The notes under the pieces were generated by a model, which saw only the letters and a list, made by a program, of their open reading frames with translations, was not told the origin of the DNA and did not search any database. Shown here piece by piece: positions 1 through 6,267 of a stretch of 10,323 nt of DNA (its first letter is position 1; every line of letters begins with the position of its first letter). A program made the position numbers and the translations under genes. Location: assembly GCA_937880585.1 (NCBI GenBank), contig CALFMR010000205.1:1-10323 (forward strand), in the 5' to 3' direction. The DNA comes from an uncultured Acidobacteriota bacterium. GTDB lineage: Bacteria > Acidobacteriota > Vicinamibacteria > Vicinamibacterales > SCN-69-37.

Positions 1-901
1 CGCTAGCGTAGGCTCCGACCTGGAGGCCCGGAATAGCAGCGGCTTGCACGGCCCGGACGAAGGCGCGCCATGCGTCGGCCGCAGCGCGCCCGTTGTCCTC
101 TTCCCAATGCATCATGAACGCGGCAGGGTCAACCAGGGCTCCACGCTTTCGCGGGCCTGATGTCTCGGCTGAGATCTGCTCCGAGCGAATGCCGGCGATC
201 GGCAGGGGCCGACCTTCGGTCGTGTGAACCTCGACCTTTAGCTTGAGATCGCGGGGCGTGCGTTCCGTACCGCCAACGACATGTGGCACCAGCATGTGCG
301 TGTCGCCGTCTGAGTAGACCGGCAGCGAGATCAACACCACATCACTGCGATTCGCCTTGTCGAGTCTGAGTAGGTACGACTGAACAAGGCCGACGAGCCG
401 GTCGTGAATCTCGTCGCCGCAGATGATCAGGAGGAAATCACCGGCGCGCATGCCTTGGTGGATTTCGTATCGGTACTCCTCCACCCAGTCCGACACGGAA
501 TCGGGAAGATCGTCAGGCGTCAGCTCTCTCTGAACGATGTTCGAGTAATCGAGAAGCTGAGCGAGTACTTTTCGGCGGCTCTCTGAATTCGTCGACAGCT
601 TGTCCTCGACGATGACCAGGCGTCGGAACTCCTTGTCATCGGATGGACCGACCTCGGCAAGGAGCAGATCGATCTTTTCCACCTGCTTGCCTGGTTCTGA
701 GAGCAATAGCAGCTTGGAGTCATCGGCGATGTCGCCGGATTCGCGGAGCAGGCTCTCAATCACGTCAAGACAGGTGGCGAAGACCCGGTCATAATCCCGC
801 TCGGCCGCGTTGACGAGCAGTCCCCCCAAGGCCTCTTCGCGCCTGAACTCTCGCAAGCGCTGCAACTTCTGATCGACAGATACCAGCATTCGAGGCAGCA
901 T
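1..901 (-). CDS. PD-(D/E)XK nuclease-like protein, 3' end cut off by the window edge
   Basis: The frame is open from an ATG at 901 down to base 1, giving the first 300 residues with no stop. Residues 74-120 carry the signature of the restriction-endonuclease-like fold: an aspartate in VEKIDLLLAEV (D78), then RLVIVEDKLS with E99-x-K101, then a glutamine in KVLAQLLDYS (Q115). This order (D, ExK, Q plus aromatic) resembles NucS/DUF91-like and DUF4268-like nuclease domains. Residues 155-195 (FLLIICGDEIHDRL to VVLISLPVY) look like a second core strand-helix unit. The start is supported by AAGGAG four bases upstream; an internal ATG at 886 is a weaker alternative. The stop of a tiny upstream frame overlaps this start (TGATG). 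Base composition is less GC-rich than queA or glgX, which suggests acquisition. No neighbouring methylase is visible, so restriction, repair or defence cannot be told apart. The fold is fairly secure; the role is not. Confidence 0.72.
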   Translation of the reverse strand, partial: MLPRMLVSVDQKLQRLREFRREEALGGLLVNAAERDYDRVFATCLDVIESLLRESGDIADDSKLLLLSEPGKQVEKIDLLLAEVGPSDDKEFRRLVIVEDKLSTNSESRRKVLAQLLDYSNIVQRELTPDDLPDSVSDWVEEYRYEIHQGMRAGDFLLIICGDEIHDRLVGLVQSYLLRLDKANRSDVVLISLPVYSDGDTHMLVPHVVGGTERTPRDLKLKVEVHTTEGRPLPIAGIRSEQISAETSGPRKRGALVDPAAFMMHWEEDNGRAAADAWRAFVRAVQAAAIPGLQVGAYAS

Positions 902-984
902 CAGACTCCTTCCAATGAGTCCCTTCGGGACACGCCACCTGGCAATCCGATCTGGCGCGAGCCGGCGATGAAGACCTTCGTCAT
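901..984 (-). pseudogene. 27-residue remnant starting MTKVFIAGSR
   Basis: This tiny frame runs from ATG at 984 to TGA at 901-903. Its first ten residues, MTKVFIAGSR, read like the first strand and glycine-rich turn of a nucleotide-binding (SLOG-like) protein, a resemblance made from memory. The rest (QIGLPGGVSRRDSLEGV) shows no continuing fold, so the gene appears to have lost nearly all its body. Its ATG overlaps the stop of the upstream remnant (ATGA), and its own TGA overlaps the nuclease ATG (TGATG). The frame may survive because it couples translation to the nuclease gene, or it may be a leader peptide. Confidence 0.4.
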
Positions 985-1199
985 GCCCCGGTCCGAGTCT
1001 TCGTGATGGCCACAGAGTAGATGGGCGAGACGCCGGCGTCAGTCAATCCCTGGGCGACCACAGCGGCAGCGGCACCCGACCGATAGTGCTCGCGTTCGAG
1101 CACGCACCCCGGCGCCCAGGGGCCACGGAGGCGGCGAGGGTCGACCTTGACGATGGACAGGGCTCGCCGATAGTAGCAGTCCGCGGCTCTTCTTCGCAT
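981..1199 (-). pseudogene. phosphoribosyltransferase remnant with internal deletion
   Basis: From an ATG at 1199 this frame gives 72 residues ending at TGA 981-983. Two pieces look like real protein. Residues 13-31 (ALSIVKVDPRRLRGPWAPG) resemble the N-terminal part of a ComF-like phosphoribosyltransferase family. Residues 39-72 (YRSGAAAAVVAQGLTDAG, then SPIYSVAITKTRTGA) resemble that family's PRPP-loop helix and C-terminal strand. A working enzyme of about 200-250 residues would have the middle domain and an acidic pair before YRSG; here that place reads VLEREH, encoded by a perfect hairpin (1086-1103). This fits an internal deletion. The stop overlaps the next ATG, as in an operon. Family assignment is from motif memory; chance coding is possible. 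Confidence 0.4.
1086..1103. repeat. perfect 7-bp hairpin at the presumed deletion junction
   Basis: GTGCTCG and CGAGCAC flank a 4-base loop. On the minus strand the hairpin encodes VLEREH, exactly between the two recognisable halves of the phosphoribosyltransferase remnant. Coding and hairpin are both read directly; the link to a deletion event is inference. Confidence 0.55.
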
Positions 1200-1251
1200 C
1201 TTGCGTCTTCGCGCGAGCCTTACAGAATCACCATCGCGTCTCCATCGCTGT
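1192..1251 (-). repeat. degenerate copy of the queA 3' end and its downstream spacer
   Basis: Bases 1227-1251 match the last codons of queA (2526-2550) at 22 of 25 positions. On the minus strand they encode DGDAMVIL followed by a stop, against YGDAMVIV at the true QueA C-terminus. Bases 1203-1219 (GCGTCTTCGCGCGAGCC) match 2441-2457 exactly, again downstream of the queA tail. The two matching blocks keep the same order and orientation, but lie 7 bases apart here and 68 apart at queA. The copies flank the HigBA pair as imperfect direct repeats. Confidence 0.6.
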
Positions 1252-1310
1252 TTGGCTGAGGCCAGTCTGGACGAGGAGTGAGCGGGCTCCCCCTGCGATA
1301 TAAGAACTTG

Positions 1311-1316
1311 TATAAT
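1311..1316 (+). promoter_or_regulatory. -10 box of the higBA promoter
   Basis: A perfect TATAAT sits in the only AT-rich stretch (1299-1320) of this GC-rich area, 15 bases before the higB ATG. I see no good -35 at the usual distance. TATA ends at 1300-1303 and 1311-1314 form a loose dyad that could be an operator for the HigA-like antitoxin. Confidence 0.55.
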
Positions 1317-1331
1317 TTGATGCCGTAGGCG

Positions 1332-1685
1332 ATGGCGGTCAAGGCGCTGATCTGGCTCGGCAGCTCGCTGAAGGACCTGCGGGGCTTCCCTGCGCTCGCC
1401 AAGCGCCTGGCGGGCTTCCAGCTTCGACGGGTTCAGCTGGGGCTGGATCCTGACGACTGGAAGCCGATGAAGGCCGTCGGGCCGGGAGTCAGGGAGATCC
1501 GCGTCCACGTCGAGGGTGCGCACCGCATCTTCTACGTGACGACACGACCCGAAGGAATCTACGTGCTCCACGCCTTCGAGAAGAAGACGAGGAAGACGAG
1601 CGCCGCGGATCTGAAGCTGGGCCGGCAGCGGTTCCGCAGCCTGGAGAAGTTGAGGCAGAGCGATGGCAAGAAGCGAGACGCCTAA
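1332..1685 (+). CDS. higB: HigB-like toxin of the RelE/phage Gp49 (COG4679) family
   Basis: This 117-residue protein matches the COG4679 type II toxins over its full length. The N-terminus is LIWLGSSLKDLRGFP, the core is LGLDPDDWKPMKAVGPGVREIRV (residues 37-59), and the C-terminal strand is GIYVLHAFEKKTRKT (residues 75-89). These toxins have a RelE-like fold and cleave mRNA, usually at the ribosome; that activity is family knowledge and not shown here. The conserved GVREIRV and YVLHAF-KKT segments that carry the basic RNA-binding residues are present, so the toxin looks intact. The ATG at 1332 gives the family's usual length and follows TATAAT closely, with no clear Shine-Dalgarno. The gene overlaps its antitoxin by 23 bases, with toxin first, the usual order for HigBA. 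Confidence 0.88.
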   Translation: MAVKALIWLGSSLKDLRGFPALAKRLAGFQLRRVQLGLDPDDWKPMKAVGPGVREIRVHVEGAHRIFYVTTRPEGIYVLHAFEKKTRKTSAADLKLGRQRFRSLEKLRQSDGKKRDA

Positions 1686-1980
1686 GGTCACCCCGTCTAC
1701 CGGGAACGTGTTCCGAGACCTCGGATTCTCGGAGGAGGAGTCCGAGCATCTCCTGGTTCGCGCGGACATCCTGATTCAACTGCAGAAGGCGATCGCCTCG
1801 CGCGGGCTCAAGCAGGCCGAGGTTGCGAAGGTGCTGCGGGTCACGCAGCCGCGCGTGAGCGACCTCCTGCGCGGTCGCATCGATCTCTTCAGCACCGATG
1901 CGCTGATCGATATGCTGGCCAGGCTGGGGATCGGCGTGCGCCTGGTCGTCAAGCCTCGGAAGTCGCGCAAGGTGGCGTGA
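1663..1980 (+). CDS. higA: HigA-like antitoxin, XRE helix-turn-helix
   Basis: The 105-residue protein is the partner typical of COG4679 toxins. It begins after a short tail with NVFRDLGFSEEESEHLL (residues 15-31), then has an XRE helix-turn-helix. The first helix is near LIQLQKAIASRGL, and the DNA-reading pair is KQAEVAKVLRVTQPRVSDLL (residues 50-69), followed by LFSTDALIDMLARLG. It should bind and neutralise the HigB-like toxin and repress its own promoter near 1300-1316. The ATG at 1663 lies inside the toxin gene with GAGG eight bases upstream, so the two are translationally linked. The basic tail (KPRKSRKVA) is usual for DNA binders of this size. Repeat-rich gene-free DNA follows immediately. 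Confidence 0.9.
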   Translation: MARSETPKVTPSTGNVFRDLGFSEEESEHLLVRADILIQLQKAIASRGLKQAEVAKVLRVTQPRVSDLLRGRIDLFSTDALIDMLARLGIGVRLVVKPRKSRKVA

Positions 1981-2007
1981 CTGTCGATAGCGAATCTGTA
2001 GACACCC

Positions 2008-2146
2008 AGTTCCGGGTTCCGGGTTCAGGGTTCCCCGGGTTCTGGTGCCGGGTGCTTCGGGCGCCTGACTCTTTCTCGGCGCCTCGCTGGTTCCGGGTTC
2101 GGCGGCGCGGCCTGCGGCGCGCCGCGGTGCCAGGTTCCGGGTTCGG
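2008..2146 (+). repeat. GGTTCCG heptanucleotide repeats, forward
   Basis: Four direct heptads in phase (AGTTCCG, GGTTCCG, GGTTCAG, GGTTCCC) occupy 2008-2035, and a further GGTTCTG lies at 2038-2044 after a 2-base slip. Pairs recur at 2089-2102 and 2133-2146. The last two belong to an exact 19-base direct repeat (2089-2107 and 2133-2151). The repeats fill the start of the 540-base gene-free spacer after higA. No plausible coding sequence is present. Confidence 0.8.
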
Positions 2147-2215
2147 CGGCGTGCGGTGGGTGTGGGGCGGGACGGGTAGAGGGCGCGCCCCCAACAGCGC
2201 GCGCGGTCGCGGGCG

Positions 2216-2306
2216 CGCTCGAAAAGCGCGCGCAGCATCGAACGCGGAACCCTGAACGTGGAACATGGAACTGCGCGGGGCTTGGAACGCGCCCTCTTTT
2301 CGAGCG
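2216..2306. repeat. inverted repeat around an inner heptad array
   Basis: CGCTCGAAAAG at 2216-2226 is the exact reverse complement of CTTTTCGAGCG at 2296-2306. The arms sit in alternating GC-rich sequence and enclose the reverse heptads at 2238-2272. The sequence from 2307 to 2440 is GC-rich and shows me no gene, promoter or further clear repeat. Confidence 0.55.
2238..2272 (-). repeat. five heptanucleotide repeats, reverse orientation
   Basis: TCGAACG, CGGAACC, CTGAACG, TGGAACA and TGGAACT follow one another with no gap, each with GAAC at the same place. They are the reverse complement of the GTTC-type heptads at 2008-2146, so the spacer carries arrays in both orientations. Confidence 0.75.
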
Positions 2307-2462
2307 GCCTCGCCCCCGCGGCCCGCCTCACGCCCACCGCACTCCGCCGTCTCCGACAGCGTGATCCGTGCGCGCCCTGGCGTGAGCCGCCGCTGTGCCG
2401 CCTCGCGCCTTCCCGTTCCCGCCTTCGCTTCGCGTCCTTCGCGTCTTCGCGCGAGCCCACCG

Positions 2463-2510
2463 CCGAACCCGGAACCCACTTTCTGGCTTCTGGCTTCACA
2501 CTTCTAACTT
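2463..2510 (+). repeat. composite heptad element next to the queA 3' end
   Basis: The order is CCGAACC, CGGAACC, then an ACTTTCTG unit, GCTTCTG, GCTTCAC, ACTTCTA and a final ACTT. It ends 8 bases from the queA stop codon. The same order of units, in one orientation or the other, recurs at 4050-4084, 6222-6267 and 7182-7213. It has no hairpin plus T-tract, so it is not an ordinary terminator. Confidence 0.75.
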
Positions 2511-2518
2511 GATCGCGT

Positions 2519-3571
2519 TCAGACGATCACCATCGCATCCCCATAGCTGTAGAACCTGAAACCCATCGCGATGGCGGCCTTGTACGCGTCGAGGATCAGT
2601 TCGCGGCCGGCGAAGGCGGAGACCAGCATCAACAGCGATGACTTCGGCAGGTGGAAGTTGGTGACGAGCGCGTCGATCGCGCGGAAGTGGTGGCCGGGGT
2701 AGATGAAGAGGTTCGCTTCGCCCGGCCCGGTCGCGATCGTCCCGTCCTCCTTCGCCGCCGACTCCAGCGCTCTCGTCGTGGTCGTGCCGATGGCGACGAC
2801 GCGATGGCCGGCGGCATGGGTGCGGGCGATGGCGTCGGCGGTCGTCAAAGGGATGTCGTAGCGCTCGGGATCGACCTCGTGATCCTCGACGGTCTCGACG
2901 CGCACCGGCTTGAACGTGCCGTAACCGACGTGCAGCGTCACCGTCGCCCAGCCGATGCCGGCGGCCGCGAGCGCGGCGAGCGTACGGTCGTCGAAGTGGA
3001 GACCCGCGGTCGGCGCGGCAATCGAGCCGCGCGAGGCGGCGTACACGGTTTGATAGCGTGCACGGTCGTCCGGCCGATCCGCGCGATGAATATACGGTGG
3101 CAGCGGAACGTGTCCGAGCGCGTCGACGGCCTCGTCGACGCTCGGCGCGCCCGACACGGTCAGGCGCACGCGGCGGCGGCCGAAGAACCGTTGATCGAGC
3201 ACGTGCGCGACGAGCCGCACGCCAGGCGCGCGCTCGGCATCTTCGAACACGATCTCGGATCCCGGCTTCAGCTTCTGGCCGGGATGGACGAGCGCGTCCC
3301 ACTCGTCGGGACCGACGCGCGAGACGAGCAGGCATTCCGCGGCGCCGCCCGTCGGATGCCGGCGGCCGAGCAGGCGCGCCGGAAACACGCGCGTGTCGTT
3401 GCCGACAAGGAGATCGCCCGGCGCGAGGTTCGACGGCAGGTCCGCCATCGCCGCTTCGCGCCACGTACCGGCCGCGCGCGAGACGACGAGCAGGCGAGAG
3501 GTGCCGCGCGGGACGGGCTCCTGCGCGATGCGATCGGGCGGCAGGTCGAAATCGAAGTCCGCGACGTCCAT
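2519..3571 (-). CDS. queA: S-adenosylmethionine:tRNA ribosyltransferase-isomerase QueA
   Basis: QueA transfers and isomerises the ribosyl group of SAM onto 7-aminomethyl-7-deazaguanine at tRNA position 34, giving epoxyqueuosine; it is cytosolic. At 350 residues it has the family's normal length and all the usual landmarks. These are DLPPDRIAQEP (9-19), VGNDTRVFPARLLGRR (56-71), TGGAAECLLV (74-83), RYQTVYA (172-178), GSIAAPTAGLHF (182-193), TLHVGYGTFKPV (212-223), NLFIYPGHHF (287-296), TNFHLPKSSLLMLV (304-317) and the C-terminal FYSYGDAM (340-347). The ATG at 3571 overlaps the stop of the upstream DUF4112 gene by one base (TGATG), so the two are probably cotranslated. The Shine-Dalgarno is weak, which fits coupling. 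I see no terminator after it, only the heptad element. No other queuosine gene lies in the window. Confidence 0.97.
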   Translation of the reverse strand: MDVADFDFDLPPDRIAQEPVPRGTSRLLVVSRAAGTWREAAMADLPSNLAPGDLLVGNDTRVFPARLLGRRHPTGGAAECLLVSRVGPDEWDALVHPGQKLKPGSEIVFEDAERAPGVRLVAHVLDQRFFGRRRVRLTVSGAPSVDEAVDALGHVPLPPYIHRADRPDDRARYQTVYAASRGSIAAPTAGLHFDDRTLAALAAAGIGWATVTLHVGYGTFKPVRVETVEDHEVDPERYDIPLTTADAIARTHAAGHRVVAIGTTTTRALESAAKEDGTIATGPGEANLFIYPGHHFRAIDALVTNFHLPKSSLLMLVSAFAGRELILDAYKAAIAMGFRFYSYGDAMVIV

Positions 3572-4023
3572 CAGCTCGCGATCACGTGCCGCCAGATCAT
3601 CGCGGCAATCCAGATCCCCAGAAGAAACGGCACGAGCGCGAGCAGCCCGAAGACGGCCGCCGCGCCGAAGACGAACAGGTAGTCGCCGCGCGAGGGTGCC
3701 CGGCCCGGCCGCGCGTGCCGCTCGACGAGCGCGAGATTCGCCGTGTTCGCGCGCCAGAACACGTCACCGACGGTGCCCGCGATCGGCACGATGCCGATGA
3801 GCGCGTCGACGAGCGCGTTGAGGATCATGCGCGCGATCACGACCTTCGGCACGCGCTGCCGCAGTCCCTGCACGAGCAGGAGCAGCGTGAACGCGGGACT
3901 GGCGAGATCGCCGAGCCCGGGAATGAGCGAGAGGATCGGATCCACCCCGAACCGCACGTTCGTCCCGGGCACACGAAACCGCGTATCCAGCAGATCCGCC
4001 CACCAGCGAAGCCAGGAAAGCAC
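3571..4023 (-). CDS. DUF4112 family membrane protein
   Basis: The 150-residue protein has the conserved start of DUF4112 proteins, LDTRFRVPGTNVRFGVDPILSLIPGLGDL (residues 12-40). It continues with a second hydrophobic unit (VVIARMILNALVDALIG to VGDVFWRANTANLALVERH, about 61-102). A third strongly hydrophobic segment at the C-terminus (about 114-143) makes it an inner-membrane protein. The family has no established function. The start is GTG at 4023: an in-frame TAA lies at 4030-4032, and homology begins almost at once. There is no Shine-Dalgarno; a GATAAT box lies 5 bases upstream, so the mRNA may be leaderless. It overlaps queA by one base and is divergent from glgX. Confidence 0.88.
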   Translation of the reverse strand: MLSWLRWWADLLDTRFRVPGTNVRFGVDPILSLIPGLGDLASPAFTLLLLVQGLRQRVPKVVIARMILNALVDALIGIVPIAGTVGDVFWRANTANLALVERHARPGRAPSRGDYLFVFGAAAVFGLLALVPFLLGIWIAAMIWRHVIAS

Positions 4024-4028
4024 AGCGC

Positions 4029-4034
4029 ATTATC
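4029..4034 (-). promoter_or_regulatory. -10-like GATAAT abutting the DUF4112-queA start
   Basis: On the minus strand GATAAT is followed by 5 bases and then the GTG start codon. Transcription would begin at about the start codon, giving a leaderless message. I see no -35 match in the adjoining heptad element. Confidence 0.4.
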
Positions 4035-4049
4035 GTCAACTTCGCACCC

Positions 4050-4084
4050 ACTTCTGGCTGCCGGCTTCAAACTTCTCACTTCCC
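4050..4084 (+). repeat. heptad element in the divergent DUF4112/glgX spacer
   Basis: Five heptads in perfect phase: ACTTCTG, GCTGCCG, GCTTCAA, ACTTCTC, ACTTCCC. They fill most of the 76-base spacer between the divergent genes. The fourth unit contains TTCTCA (4073-4078), which is 4/6 to TTGACA and lies 17 bases from the glgX -10-like box, so the repeat may supply part of a promoter. Confidence 0.75.
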
Positions 4085-4095
4085 ATCGCGGCACG

Positions 4096-4101
4096 TACAA
4101 T
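4096..4101 (+). promoter_or_regulatory. -10-like TACAAT overlapping the glgX start
   Basis: TACAAT (5/6 to TATAAT) runs into the annotated ATG at 4100 and is followed 7 bases later by an in-frame GTG at 4109. If this is the -10, the message would start near that GTG and be leaderless. Confidence 0.4.
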
Positions 4102-6217
4102 GCCCCTCGTGCGTGTCTGGCCTGGAGCGCCCTGGCCCCTGGGCGCGACCTGGGACGGCACTGGCGTCAACTTCGCGATCTTCTCGGAGCATGCGACCAA
4201 GGTCGAGCTCTGTCTCTTCGACTCACCCGACGCCGTCGTCGGCCGCATCTGCATTCCGCTCGTCGATCGCACGGACCGCGTGTGGCACGCGTATCTGCCC
4301 GACGTGCGGCCCGGTCAGCTCTACGGCTATCGGCTGCACGGGCCGTGGGATCCGGCGCGCGGTCAGCGCTTCAATCCCGCGAAGGTCGTGCTCGATCCGT
4401 ACGCCCGCGCGATCGGACGGCCGATGCGCTGGGATCCGTCGCTCTTCGCGTTCGAACCGGGCTCCGACGGCGCCGGCGCGGCGGATCTGACCGACAGCGC
4501 GCCCTACGCGCCGCTCGGCGCGGTCATCGACGATGCGTTCACGTGGGGATCGGATCGGCCGCCGCGCACCGCGTGGAGCGAGACGGTCATCTACGAGCTG
4601 CACGTCAAGGGCTTCACGGCACTGAACGAGTCGATCCCGCCCGAGCTGCGCGGCACCTATCTCGGCCTCGCGTCCGAGCCGGCCATTCGCCATCTCACGA
4701 CGCTCGGCGTCACGGCCGTCGAGTTGATGCCGATCCACACGCACGCCGACGAATACACGCTGCACGCGGCGGGACGCACGAACTACTGGGGCTACAACTC
4801 GCTGTCGTATTTCGCGCCCGACGCCCGCTTCAGCACCGCGCCCTCGCCGCTCGACGTCGTCCGCGAAGTGAAGATGATGGTCCGCGCGCTGCACGCCGCC
4901 GGACTCGAGGTGATCCTCGACGTCGTCTACAACCACACGGCGGAGGGCAATCATCTCGGGCCGACGCTCTCGCTGCGCGGCATCGACAACCGCACCTACT
5001 ATCGGCTCGATCCGAACAACCTCGCGCGCTACCAGGACTTCACCGGCACGGGCAACACGCTCAACATGCAGTCGGCCAACGTCCTGCAGCTCATGATGGA
5101 CAGCCTGCGCTACTGGGTGCAGGAGGTCCACGTCGACGGCTTCCGCTTCGATCTCGCATCGGCGCTCGCACGCGAGCTGTACGCGGTGGATCGGCTGTCC
5201 GCGTTCTTCGACGTCATCGCGCAGGACCCCATCATCTCGCGCGTGAAGCTCATCGCCGAGCCGTGGGACGTCGGCGAAGGCGGCTATCAGGTCGGCAACT
5301 TCCCGCCGGGCTGGGCCGAGTGGAACGGACGCTATCGCGACACGGTGCGGCGCTTCTGGCGCGGCGACGAGGGTGTGCTGCCGGAGCTCGCCACGCGCGT
5401 CTCGGGCAGCAGCGATCTCTACGGCTCGTCGGGACGGCAGCCGCACGCGAGCATCAACTTCATCACGTCGCACGACGGCTTCACGCTCGCCGATCTCGTC
5501 TCGTACGAGCAGAAGCACAACGAGGCGAACGGCGAGGACAATCGCGACGGCGACAACAACAACCTGAGCTGGAACGGCGGCGTCGAAGGCCCCACCGACG
5601 ACGCGACGATCCTCACGCTGCGGCGACGGCAGCAGCGCAATTTCCTGCTGACGCTCTTCGTCTCGATTGGCGTGCCGATGATCGCCGGCGGCGACGAGAT
5701 GGGCCGGTCGCAGCAGGGCAACAACAACGCGTACACGATCGACTCGCCGCTCGCCTGGACGCCGTGGGCGCTCGACGACGAGGGGCGGACGCTCGGCGCG
5801 TTCGCGCGCGCGCTCGTCGCGTTGCGCAAGTCGCAGCCGGTGCTGCGGCGGCGGACGTTCCTCAACGGACGCCGCGCGGGCGCGGCCGACGTGTTGTGGC
5901 TGCAGCCGGACGGCACCGAGATGACCGGCGACGCGTGGAACGATCGCAGCCGGCGCGCGCTCGGCGTCCTGCTCGACGGCGAGGCGATCGCCGAACGCGG
6001 CGCGCGCGGCGAGCGCATCACCGGCGACACGCTGCTCATCCTCCTCAACGCGGGTCCGGACGACATCGCGTTCACGCTGCCGGCGCATCGAATCGCGGTG
6101 GGCTGGGACCTGCTCATCGACACCGCCGCCGCGCGCCATACGGACGAACGCGTCCCGGTCGCCGGCCGCTGGACGCTCGCGGCGCATTCGGCAGCGGTTT
6201 TCAGAGAAGCGCGCTAA
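4100..6217 (+). CDS. glgX: glycogen debranching enzyme GlgX (GH13 isoamylase type)
   Basis: GlgX hydrolyses alpha-1,6 branches of glycogen or limit dextrin in the cytosol; TreX relatives do so in trehalose synthesis. The 705-residue product has an N-terminal CBM48-like domain (PWPLGATWDGTGVNFAIFSE, from residue 11) and a GH13 barrel with all conserved regions. These are VILDVVYNHTAEG (N278, H279), VDGFRFDLA (nucleophile D351), LIAEPWDVG (acid/base E387) and FITSHDGFTL (D459). The GlgX signatures GYQVGNFPPGWAEWNGRYRD and EANGEDNRDGDNNNLSWN are also present. Length is usual for the family. I numbered from ATG 4100, but family members usually start just before RVWPG, so GTG 4109 may be the real start; there is no Shine-Dalgarno for either. 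Longer upstream frames would overlap DUF4112 and the heptad element. No other glycogen gene is present. Confidence 0.96.
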   Translation: MPLVRVWPGAPWPLGATWDGTGVNFAIFSEHATKVELCLFDSPDAVVGRICIPLVDRTDRVWHAYLPDVRPGQLYGYRLHGPWDPARGQRFNPAKVVLDPYARAIGRPMRWDPSLFAFEPGSDGAGAADLTDSAPYAPLGAVIDDAFTWGSDRPPRTAWSETVIYELHVKGFTALNESIPPELRGTYLGLASEPAIRHLTTLGVTAVELMPIHTHADEYTLHAAGRTNYWGYNSLSYFAPDARFSTAPSPLDVVREVKMMVRALHAAGLEVILDVVYNHTAEGNHLGPTLSLRGIDNRTYYRLDPNNLARYQDFTGTGNTLNMQSANVLQLMMDSLRYWVQEVHVDGFRFDLASALARELYAVDRLSAFFDVIAQDPIISRVKLIAEPWDVGEGGYQVGNFPPGWAEWNGRYRDTVRRFWRGDEGVLPELATRVSGSSDLYGSSGRQPHASINFITSHDGFTLADLVSYEQKHNEANGEDNRDGDNNNLSWNGGVEGPTDDATILTLRRRQQRNFLLTLFVSIGVPMIAGGDEMGRSQQGNNNAYTIDSPLAWTPWALDDEGRTLGAFARALVALRKSQPVLRRRTFLNGRRAGAADVLWLQPDGTEMTGDAWNDRSRRALGVLLDGEAIAERGARGERITGDTLLILLNAGPDDIAFTLPAHRIAVGWDLLIDTAAARHTDERVPVAGRWTLAAHSAAVFREAR

Positions 6218-6221
6218 GCGC

Positions 6222-6267
6222 AAGTTCGAAGTACGAAGTCAGAAGCCAGGAGTGGGTTCCGGGTTCC
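6222..6267 (-). repeat. heptad element just after glgX, reverse orientation
   Basis: AAGT is followed by TCGAAGT, ACGAAGT, CAGAAGC, CAGGAGT, GGGTTCC and GGGTTCC in unbroken 7-base phase. This is the reverse complement of the order seen at 2463-2510. It starts 5 bases after the glgX stop and runs into the left arm of the large inverted repeat. Confidence 0.78.

Noticed and set aside
1200..1769. The upstream part of a 262-codon minus frame ending at 981
   Set aside because: It runs antisense through higB and part of higA and reads as low-complexity sequence. Only the last 72 codons look protein-like, so I called just those as a remnant.
2008..2510. A CRISPR array
   Set aside because: The periodic units are 7 bases with no 25-40-base repeats or unique spacers, and there is no cas gene.
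1977..2512. Three small plus-strand frames (80-92 codons) in the spacer before queA
   Set aside because: They translate the heptads and GC-rich repeats into arginine/alanine/proline-rich sequence, with no ribosome site or conserved block.
3743..4099. An N-terminal extension of glgX
   Set aside because: It would overlap the DUF4112 gene and the heptad element, and GlgX homology begins only at about 4109.
4223..6223. A 666-codon open frame on the minus strand opposite glgX
   Set aside because: It mirrors the glgX codons, has no recognisable motif, and arises from the strong G/C third-position bias of the real gene.
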